This document shows, one piece after another, positions 1 to 5,272 of a stretch of 5,272 nt of DNA. This DNA comes from Planctomycetota bacterium (GTDB taxonomy: Bacteria > Planctomycetota > Brocadiia > JAJRTI01): NCBI GenBank assembly GCA_024278415.1, contig JAJRTI010000626.1, positions 1-5,272 on the forward strand. The letters are read 5' to 3'. The notes beneath the pieces are model-generated. The model was not told where the DNA came from. It saw nothing but the letters and a program-made list of their open reading frames with translations, and did no database searches. The position numbers were made by a program, and so were the translations under genes. Within the stretch, counting starts at the first letter, position 1. Each line of letters opens with the position of its first letter.

Positions 1-3000
1 GGGAGCCTGCTGACCCCGTTTCGGCTGCTCGCGATAGACGATAGCGGCTCCCTCACCGTGCCGGACGGCTACCGGCTTATAGGAGCCATACGCGAGTTCC
101 AGCCGTGTGGCCTCGAACTGGTCAGGCCTGCCTCCCTTGCGTTCAAATACGTGGACAAAGACCTTGACACGGACGGCGACGGGCCGCCCAACCTGCCGCC
201 CAACCGGCTCGGCGTCTACGCCTACGAGCCCGTCGCCGAGTCCTGGCGATACCTTCCCACCACCGTGGATGCAGAGAACCGCGTGGCCAGCACCAAGATC
301 AAGGGCTTCCCCCACTACGAGGCGCACTTTGCTCTCCTCGCGGACCTGTCCCCTCCTCAGCTTCCTGAAATCGTCCCGATCCCGGAGGTCGTCCAGTCGA
401 GACACATCGACGTGGAGGGACTCGCCGAGACCAATGTCCTGGTGGGACTTTCCCTCAACGGCAAGACAGCCGAAGTGTCAACGGATACTGACGGCTGGTT
501 CGCCTTCCGCCACCTGACCCTCCGTCCGGGGAAGAATCGTCTGGTCTTCGAGACACGCGATATGGCTGGCCAGCGCAGCGGCCGATCGGAGCCTATCCAG
601 GTGCTGTTCCGCTACCGTCATCCACGCCGTCTGGACGCAATTGAGATGTTGGCGGAGCGTCCCGTGGGCCAAGGCACGCGCGTGCTCGTCGTGGCTCACG
701 GACAGGATTCGAGCACCGGGACTGATACCACCGTGGCGCGAGTCGCCTCGTCCAAGACGGACCCCAAAGGCATCGAGATCGAACTCAGAGAGACCGCGGC
801 CCGCAGCGGTACCTACGTCGGCGTTTTCCAGGTCACTCGCAGCACCAACCCGGACGAGTCAAAACTGGCGGCTCGCGTTCATGGAGAGTCGATCATTGCC
901 ACTTCGCCCCTACGTAAGGGAGTGGCTGCGGAGGTCACCTATCACGACCGGACTGGGCCCACGGTCGCCATGATCGAGGCCGAGGGAGTACCTCGTCTGT
1001 ATTGGGAGACCTTCGAGTGCCCTGGGACCCCAGGGCGGTGGCGACCGATCGAGGGTCCCTACGGCGCGCGCTTGCGGACCCGGAAGTCGAAGGCCAACAC
1101 CTTCCTCGAGGCCTACGGTGAGAAGGGGCGGATCGGCCATCTGGGATTCACCGCGCCCGTACCCGGATACGACTCACAAAAGTACCCTCTGGTGTCATTC
1201 GAGTATCAGGCCAGCCCCGAACTCAAGCTTGACATGATTGTGTATCTCGACAAGCCCAAACTGGGATGGAGGGGTATCGCCTTCACGGACGATGATCCCT
1301 ACTACGAGCGCATCGGCAGATTCTACGGTATACAAGCCGACGGAGCCTGGCGGCGGGCCACCATCAACCTACTCGAGGTTCTGCGCCGAGCCTTCCCCAC
1401 GACGCGCAAGTACAGAATCCGCAAGTTGGGGTTCATCGACTTGGATGGCGGCCGCCGTGTGTACATGACCCGAAAGATCGGAGGCTCCTCCGCAAGGGGA
1501 GCCCGCTTGCGGCTGGACAACTTCCTCGTCGGCGGCTACTCGGAAACATCCCAGACGACGTTTACGTGGAAAGCCACGGACGATTCGGGCATTTCAGCGT
1601 ACAGTTATCAATTCGACCGGTTTCCTAATACTGTCCCGGATGAGGAAGCTGACCTCGACAGCACGAGCAAGCCATGTCGTGCGCCCGGTGATGGCTGGTG
1701 GTGGTTCCATGTCCGCGCGCGCGATCGCCTGGGCAACTGGGGGCCGCCCAATCACCTCTGCTGGCTCGTGGACCGTGAGCCTCCCCAGTGCCGGCCAATG
1801 TCTCACCGAAAGCCGCTGAGGTTTCTTGAACCGATCGAGATGCTCCTCACCGACTCGGCTTCAGGGATGGACCCCGCAAGCATCGCTCTCGTTGTGAACT
1901 CTCGGAGATACACTCTTGATCAGCCTGGGATCGAATTCGATCCAGCAAAGGGCCTTCTTCGGTTCCTGCCAGACCAGGTTCGCCCCTTCCCCATTGGGTT
2001 CGTCGATGGTCACCAGGTCGCGATCTCTCTGGCGGAGGCCTCCGACATGTGTGGACACGCGATCCGGAACACCGTTTCGCTGACGCGCACCGCCGAATCG
2101 CCGCTTTGCCTCACCCCCAAGAGGCCTAATGGCAAGAATGGCTGGTATATCACTCCACCACGAGCATCGGTCGCAGCGCCGTACGCGTCGGCGTTCGAGT
2201 GGCGCCACGCGCGTGATCTGACCAACGACCCTTACGCCAAGAAAGGAGCCTACATTGCCGAGTTTGCCTTGGTACCCAAGCGACCGCGCACAGCCGGGTC
2301 CATCAAAGAAGCCGGCGTCCGGTTCCTGGTCAAGGTCGATTGCACCACACCGAGCACATCTGTAGAGATTGTGCCTCGCGCGGAATCTGAGACACTGTCT
2401 CGCGCACACCGAATTCGCCTATCGCACGGCGATTTCGTCTACCTCCGGGGTGGGCTTCTGGGTCGATACTACCGCAACGCCGATTTCACGGACGAAATCC
2501 GCACACGAATCGACGAATCCATCCACTTTCGGCGAGGCCAGCGCCAGGGCACGCAGCCAGTTCCGGGCGCCAAGTCCGCGCGCTGGGAGGGAGCCTTCGA
2601 CATTGATCGAACACAGACAGTCGAACTGGAGTTGGCGATCTGGAGCGGGCCTCCGGCAACGGGACGGCTTGTTGTGGACGGGGAGTGCCTTCTCAACTTC
2701 GCCAAACGCAGGAGCGCCGCCTCAGGGTATGTCAAGCGGAGGGTGCTCCTGACCCGCGGCTTCCACCCCGTCCAACTGGAGTTCGTCGAGCCCAGAGGCC
2801 GGCGCTGGTCGTTCATGCTCTTCCGATGGCGCAAGGGCCAACAATTCGCCGAGAACATCCGCGATGTGATCGGCGAAGAGTGGCTGTTCTTCCGCCAGCC
2901 CGTCGCAACCACCTTCTACCGATGGGATCGTGGTGACTGGCGCCAGTACGTCGAGCCCTTCGTGCTCCCGCCGGGGCGACACGTCCTTTCTTACTACAGT

Positions 3001-3081
3001 CGCGACGAGGCCGGCCACGCGGAGCCAACGCAGTCGAGGACCTTCGTCGTGGAGACAGAGAAGGCGACGCGGAGCGAGTGA
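1..3081 (+). CDS. Large multidomain extracellular protein with PA14-like module, 5'-truncated
   Basis: The frame is open from the first base to TGA at 3079-3081, so the true start lies upstream; the GTG at 58 falls inside a domain and is probably not the start. At least 1026 residues are visible, with no transmembrane segment and no catalytic domain. Modules in order, judged by eye: a ZU5-like domain (about 70-348, ending in an ADLSPP linker); an Ig-like domain with a TDTDGWFAF strand (361-606); a domain with an ELRETAARSGTYVGVF strand typical of bacterial surface proteins (640-945); a jelly-roll-like domain (1000-1545); a fibronectin/Ig-like domain with DDSGISAYSYQFD and RARDRLGNWGPP (1561-1785); an invasin-type Ig-like domain (1800-2085); a chitobiase-like domain starting at NGWYITPP (2101-2360); a PA14-like module beginning GLLGRYYRNADF (2449-2830); and a C-terminal OmpL47-like module with FYRWD and YYSRDEAGHAE (2905-3060). 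PA14 modules usually bind carbohydrate, so a surface or secreted adhesive or glycan-binding role is inferred. No LPXTG or PEP-CTERM sorting signal follows. Confidence 0.85.
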   Translation, partial: GSLLTPFRLLAIDDSGSLTVPDGYRLIGAIREFQPCGLELVRPASLAFKYVDKDLDTDGDGPPNLPPNRLGVYAYEPVAESWRYLPTTVDAENRVASTKIKGFPHYEAHFALLADLSPPQLPEIVPIPEVVQSRHIDVEGLAETNVLVGLSLNGKTAEVSTDTDGWFAFRHLTLRPGKNRLVFETRDMAGQRSGRSEPIQVLFRYRHPRRLDAIEMLAERPVGQGTRVLVVAHGQDSSTGTDTTVARVASSKTDPKGIEIELRETAARSGTYVGVFQVTRSTNPDESKLAARVHGESIIATSPLRKGVAAEVTYHDRTGPTVAMIEAEGVPRLYWETFECPGTPGRWRPIEGPYGARLRTRKSKANTFLEAYGEKGRIGHLGFTAPVPGYDSQKYPLVSFEYQASPELKLDMIVYLDKPKLGWRGIAFTDDDPYYERIGRFYGIQADGAWRRATINLLEVLRRAFPTTRKYRIRKLGFIDLDGGRRVYMTRKIGGSSARGARLRLDNFLVGGYSETSQTTFTWKATDDSGISAYSYQFDRFPNTVPDEEADLDSTSKPCRAPGDGWWWFHVRARDRLGNWGPPNHLCWLVDREPPQCRPMSHRKPLRFLEPIEMLLTDSASGMDPASIALVVNSRRYTLDQPGIEFDPAKGLLRFLPDQVRPFPIGFVDGHQVAISLAEASDMCGHAIRNTVSLTRTAESPLCLTPKRPNGKNGWYITPPRASVAAPYASAFEWRHARDLTNDPYAKKGAYIAEFALVPKRPRTAGSIKEAGVRFLVKVDCTTPSTSVEIVPRAESETLSRAHRIRLSHGDFVYLRGGLLGRYYRNADFTDEIRTRIDESIHFRRGQRQGTQPVPGAKSARWEGAFDIDRTQTVELELAIWSGPPATGRLVVDGECLLNFAKRRSAASGYVKRRVLLTRGFHPVQLEFVEPRGRRWSFMLFRWRKGQQFAENIRDVIGEEWLFFRQPVATTFYRWDRGDWRQYVEPFVLPPGRHVLSYYSRDEAGHAEPTQSRTFVVETEKATRSE
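2449..2830 (+). other. PA14-like module within the large extracellular protein
   Basis: This segment opens with GLLGRYYRNADFTDE and a following IHFRRGQ, the usual first strands of PA14 modules (GLxGxYYxNxxF). It continues through a WEGAFDID strand, a RLVVDGECLLNF strand that corresponds to the family's WIDGxxVID strand, and LTRGFHPVQLEFVEP, matching the GxHPIxVEYFE strand. It ends in a MLFRW strand. PA14 modules occur in toxins, adhesins and glycosidases and often bind sugars. The family assignment is from recognised motifs, not from a profile search, and no ligand can be read from the sequence. Confidence 0.75.
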
Positions 3082-3147
3082 TCTGTCCGTGCCCATTGCG
3101 AGACTGGCACATGGCGGCCTAACACGCCCTCATGCGTCATGCCGGGC

Positions 3148-3153
3148 GAGAAG
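3148..3153 (+). promoter_or_regulatory. Weak Shine-Dalgarno-like site favouring the ATG at 3160
   Basis: The purine run GAGAAG sits six bases before the ATG at 3160. The in-frame ATG seven codons upstream, at 3139, is preceded by a pyrimidine-rich stretch without any purine run. This favours 3160 as the start of the downstream gene, though the site is weak. Confidence 0.35.
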
Positions 3154-3159
3154 TACCCA

Positions 3160-4098
3160 ATGACTCATGAACGCACAGAACTGGATTTTTCGCAGATCAG
3201 AACCCTAGCCATCAGGGAACGAGGCAGCAAGGTGCACGCCTCCGAGTTCGCTGCGCTGCCCGAGCCGGACTGCTCGTTCTCAGATTTCATCGGTTCCCTG
3301 CCCGACATCCTTGCGGCTGCTGACTTGGCCCAGGTCGTAGATGCGATCGTGGCCGCCCGAACGCGAGGGAGGCCCGTCCTCTTTGCGCTCGGTGCGCATG
3401 TCGTCAAGTGCGGACTCGGTCCAGTGATCAACGACCTGCTTCGCCGCGGGATCATCACTGGAATAGCCATGAACGGCGCTTGTGCCATCCACGACTACGA
3501 GATACTGATCTCCGGAGGCACTTCCGAAGATGTGGAAGCCGGCTTAGCCGTCGGCGACTTCGGCATGGCGAGGGAAACGGCCGACGCCTTCAGCGACTGT
3601 GCCGCGCAAGCCGTGCGCGGCCAGATCGGACTGGGCAGATCCCTAGCCTTGGCCTCGGGACGCATGGAGAGCGACTACGCGCACCAGAGCATCCTAGCCA
3701 CCTGTGGCCGTTCCGACATCCCCCTTACGGTTCACATCGCGATAGGCACCGACATCGTCCACATGCATCCGTGCACGAACGGGGCTCACCTAGGCGAGGC
3801 CAGCTACAGAGACTTCCGCGTGCTGGCGAAGCTCCTGACTGAGTTGGACGGTGGCGTCTGGGTGAACGTGGGATCCGCGGTCATCCTGCCCGAGGTGTTC
3901 CTCAAGGGGCTCTCGGTAGTGCGGAACCTCGGCCACAAAGTCGAGGACTTCGTCTCTGTGAACCTCGATTTCCAGCGCCCGTACAGGTCCCTGATGAACG
4001 TGGTGAGCCGGCCGACTAGACGAGGCTACAACCTGATCGGGCACCATGAAATCATGTTGCCCCTCATTCGTATGGCGATCATCTCCCGGTCGCAGTAG
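3160..4098 (+). CDS. Conserved protein of unknown function, possibly deoxyhypusine synthase-like (NAD-binding fold)
   Basis: This is a complete 312-residue soluble protein with no signal peptide or membrane segment. ATG 3160 is preferred over ATG 3139 because of the purine run before it; the longer form would have 319 residues. Conserved-looking blocks are GAHVVKCGL (residues 78-86), MNGACAIHDYE (104-114), GGTSEDV (119-125), FGMARET (134-140), IPLTVHIAIGTDIVHMHP (187-204), VNVGSAVILPEVFLK (235-249), VVRNLGHKVEDF (253-264) and GHHEIMLPL (294-302). I recall this pattern as a conserved bacterial family of unknown function. The order of glycine-rich strands resembles deoxyhypusine synthase, in particular IPVF...LTDGS and ILGGGVVKHH. 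The enzyme's catalytic lysine, in VVKHH, is replaced by the VILPE segment here, and bacteria lack eIF5A, so hypusine formation is unlikely. Substrate and pathway are unknown. The gap to the preceding gene is 78 bases with no clear terminator, so co-transcription is possible. Functional relation to the surface-protein gene is not evident. Confidence 0.8.
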   Translation: MTHERTELDFSQIRTLAIRERGSKVHASEFAALPEPDCSFSDFIGSLPDILAAADLAQVVDAIVAARTRGRPVLFALGAHVVKCGLGPVINDLLRRGIITGIAMNGACAIHDYEILISGGTSEDVEAGLAVGDFGMARETADAFSDCAAQAVRGQIGLGRSLALASGRMESDYAHQSILATCGRSDIPLTVHIAIGTDIVHMHPCTNGAHLGEASYRDFRVLAKLLTELDGGVWVNVGSAVILPEVFLKGLSVVRNLGHKVEDFVSVNLDFQRPYRSLMNVVSRPTRRGYNLIGHHEIMLPLIRMAIISRSQ

Positions 4099-4291
4099 AG
4101 CACCTCGCCTCGCGACTATCTGTTGCCGCTGGGATAACAAGAGCAAGTGGCAAGCCTGCTGGAAATCCATCACTGCACCGTGGGGACCGCACACGCTATA
4201 CTACTTCGCCCAGAACGAAGCCGGCCACAAGGAGAAGGTGAAGACGTTGCAAGTGAACGTGGCGCAGGAAAAGGCGAAGGCTCCGGCGCGT

Positions 4292-4310
4292 CCCGCGGCC
4301 GGCCCGCGGG
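4292..4310 (+). other. GC-only inverted repeat ahead of the GTG-start gene
   Basis: CCCGCGG at 4292-4298 and CCGCGGG at 4304-4310 are perfect inverted copies separated by five bases (CCGGC). In RNA this would form a very stable 7-bp hairpin. It ends 16 bases before the GTG start at 4327 and 3 bases before the likely ribosome site AAGGG. No U-run follows, so it is not a rho-independent terminator. It lies in the codons of the remnant's Ala/Pro-rich tail, and so may be a by-product of GC-rich codons; a role in coupling translation is inference. Confidence 0.4.
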
Positions 4311-4313
4311 CTC

Positions 4314-4318
4314 AAGGG
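4314..4318 (+). promoter_or_regulatory. Partial Shine-Dalgarno site for the GTG at 4327
   Basis: AAGGG lies eight bases before GTG 4327. Together with the GTGA overlap with the upstream stop and the signal-peptide-like sequence that starts at this GTG, it supports 4327 as the start. The frame is also open back to a stop at 4135-4137, with another GTG at 4147, but starting there would put a non-hydrophobic extension before the signal peptide. Confidence 0.4.
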
Positions 4319-4326
4319 CTGAAGCA

Positions 4327-5272
4327 GTGAGCCAGAGAACGAAGGCGGGGGCAGTGTGGCTGTGCCTTGGGACGATCTTGTGCGCGGTGCGGGGAGCGAG
4401 TCGGCCCGCGGGGGGATTGACGGTGATCATCGTTCCGGCGATCGAAGGCCGGCTGGAGCCGTGCGGGTGCGCGAAGGGGCAACGGGGAGGGCTGTCCCGG
4501 ATGGCGGCGCTCGTCGAGCGGCTGAAGGCGGATGCGCGCGGCCGGGGCGACGCGGTCGTCGTGCTGAGCCTGGGGAATTGGACGACCGGCCTGGGGCCGC
4601 AGGCGCGGTTCAAAGCGCGGGCCGTGACCCGGAGCCTGCGCGCGATGGGGTGCGCGGGGGCGGCCCTGGGGGAGTTGGATTGGTTCCTGGGCGTGGACGC
4701 GCTCGCCGCGCTCAGCGAGGACACGGGGCTTCGTTTCCTGTGCGCGAATGCGGACGTGTCGGGGCCCAAGCGGGTGCGCCAGGCCGGCATTCGGCTGCCG
4801 GTGGAAAGCGAGAGTGAGGTTTGCTTGGCCGCGGTCGTCTCGCCGGTGTTCAACGCCAGCTTCGCGGCGTTGGGGCGCCGCGTGCGATTGCGCGATCCAC
4901 TGCCGGCGGTGCAGCAGTGGCTGGCGACCACCGCGTCGCGGGCGGCTTCCCGCGTGCTGTTGTTGCACGGGCCAGCGTCGGAGGCAGTGCGCCTCGCGCG
5001 GGCCTTGCCCGAAGCGGACTTGCTGGTCGTGTCCGGCGCGGCCGGAGACGGCGAACCGGTCTCGCGACGTGGCCGGCTGGTGTTCGTCGCGCCGGGCAAC
5101 GCGCACGTGGCGGTGATCCGGCTCGCGGGCGCGCCGCGGCTGCAAGTGGTGTCGGCTGAAGCCGTGGATGTGCTGCACGAGCTACCGCCTCATCCGGCGG
5201 TGGTTCAGATCATGGAGCGTTATCAGCACGAGTTGAAGGCCGCGGACCTGTTGGGCAAGGTCCGGCGCAAAC
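4327..5272 (+). CDS. Secreted 5'-nucleotidase/UshA-like metallophosphoesterase-family protein with LEPCGC motif, 3'-truncated
   Basis: The frame is open from GTG 4327 to the window end, giving 315 residues with no stop. The start is supported by a signal-peptide-like N-terminus: R4 and K6, then a hydrophobic core at residues 7-21 and probable cleavage near residue 24. There is no good lipobox. The diagnostic block is GRLEPCGCAKGQRGGLSR at residues 41-58, the form seen in secreted COG0737-type (5'-nucleotidase/SoxB-like) proteins of Planctomycetota, Acidobacteriota and Deltaproteobacteria. Related proteins often carry a C-terminal multihaem cytochrome domain with CxxCH motifs; none is visible here, but the C-terminus is missing. 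Where active relatives have D-x-H, GD and GNH motifs, this protein has PAIEG (37-41), LGNW (82-85) and LGELDW (114-119), so metal-dependent catalysis may be lost. It overlaps the stop of the upstream remnant by GTGA, suggesting translational coupling. Its G-rich codon use (GCG, CGG, GGG) differs sharply from the genes to the left. Confidence 0.75.
   Translation, partial: MSQRTKAGAVWLCLGTILCAVRGASRPAGGLTVIIVPAIEGRLEPCGCAKGQRGGLSRMAALVERLKADARGRGDAVVVLSLGNWTTGLGPQARFKARAVTRSLRAMGCAGAALGELDWFLGVDALAALSEDTGLRFLCANADVSGPKRVRQAGIRLPVESESEVCLAAVVSPVFNASFAALGRRVRLRDPLPAVQQWLATTASRAASRVLLLHGPASEAVRLARALPEADLLVVSGAAGDGEPVSRRGRLVFVAPGNAHVAVIRLAGAPRLQVVSAEAVDVLHELPPHPAVVQIMERYQHELKAADLLGKVRRK

Larger units (their letters stand above)
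4118..4330 (+). pseudogene. 3' remnant of a second surface-protein gene (OmpL47-like C-terminal module)
   Basis: In the frame of TGA 4328-4330 the translation reads RWDNKSKWQ at 4127-4153, then PWGPHTLYYFAQNEAGHKE, then a strand VKTLQVNV, then an Ala/Pro/Lys-rich tail ending GLKQ. This lines up with the C-terminus of the large protein upstream (RWDRGDW, PPGRHVLSYYSRDEAGHAE, RTFVV), with one gap and a shared RWD, P.G.H.L.YY and EAGH.E pattern. The segment is therefore the end of a paralogous surface protein. No plausible start or ribosome site serves it: the only upstream in-frame ATG, at 4046, lies inside the preceding gene. The protein similarity begins at about 4121, only some 20 bases after the preceding stop. 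The FY expected before RWD reads CC here. The stop overlaps the GTG start of the next gene, as expected for the former upstream member of an operon. It is possibly a deletion stump, a recombination junction or an assembly join. Confidence 0.7.

Noticed and set aside
1019..1036. Near-perfect palindrome (8-bp arms, two-base centre)
   Set aside because: It falls inside the surface-protein coding region, encodes part of a Pro/Gly turn, and has no partner site or regulatory context. It is likely a chance result of GC-rich codons.
1861..2409. 182-residue open frame on the - strand
   Set aside because: It is a shadow of the large surface-protein gene; its Arg- and Cys-rich sequence shows no domain, and the + strand frame carries clear Ig-like and chitobiase-like motifs here.
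58..3081. GTG at 58 as the true start of the large protein
   Set aside because: The frame is open to base 1, and the residues before and after 58 read as one continuous ZU5-like domain. There is no signal peptide after this GTG, which a secreted protein would need.
3082..3159. Possible terminator or promoter between the first two genes
   Set aside because: Only a 4-bp stem (GGCG/CGCC with a long loop) can be drawn, with no U-run. No convincing -35/-10 pair is visible.
4046..4330. A 94-codon gene starting at ATG 4046
   Set aside because: Its first ~24 codons are out-of-frame sequence of the preceding gene and only the part from about 4118 resembles a protein. It is better described as a 3' remnant.
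4170..5178. Two long open frames on the - strand (4170-5099 and 4312-5178)
   Set aside because: They lie opposite the GTG-start gene in a region of very high GC where stops are rare. Their translations are Arg/Pro/Ala/Ser-rich without recognisable motifs, whereas the + strand frame has a signal peptide and a family signature.

Overview
This is a GC-rich bacterial window, probably a piece of an environmental or metagenomic genome. All genes lie on the + strand. The gene types (a large modular secreted protein with a PA14 module, and a secreted protein with the LEPCGC signature) would fit Planctomycetota or a similar uncultured lineage. That placement is inference: the window holds no rRNA or other marker gene.

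Layout. (1) Positions 1-3081 are the 3' part of a very large extracellular protein that is open at the window's left edge. It is a string of beta-sandwich modules with a PA14-like module near its end and a short OmpL47-like module at the C-terminus. (2) Positions 3160-4098 are a complete 312-residue cytoplasmic protein. It belongs to a conserved bacterial family that I think is a distant relative of deoxyhypusine synthase, but without that enzyme's catalytic lysine. (3) Positions 4118-4330 encode only the last ~70 residues of a second protein ending in the same kind of OmpL47-like module as gene 1. It has no start of its own and looks like the stump of a paralogue. (4) From a GTG at 4327, overlapping the stump's TGA, runs a gene open at the right edge. 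It encodes a secreted protein related to the 5'-nucleotidase/UshA-type metallophosphoesterases, with the LEPCGC signature and with the usual metal ligands apparently replaced.

How they fit together. The stump and gene 4 are joined by a 4-base GTGA overlap, as in a real operon, so an ancestral surface-protein gene probably sat directly upstream of gene 4. Now a complete unrelated gene and another surface-protein gene lie there instead. Base composition changes at about the same place: the left 4.1 kb samples at roughly 62-67% GC in most lines with C equal to or above G, while the right end is about 73-78% GC with a strong excess of G. The breakpoint lies within about 20 bases after the stop of gene 2. 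It is either a true rearrangement or an assembly join, and it is the most interesting feature of the window. I saw no tRNA, rRNA, CRISPR array, insertion sequence or convincing rho-independent terminator.
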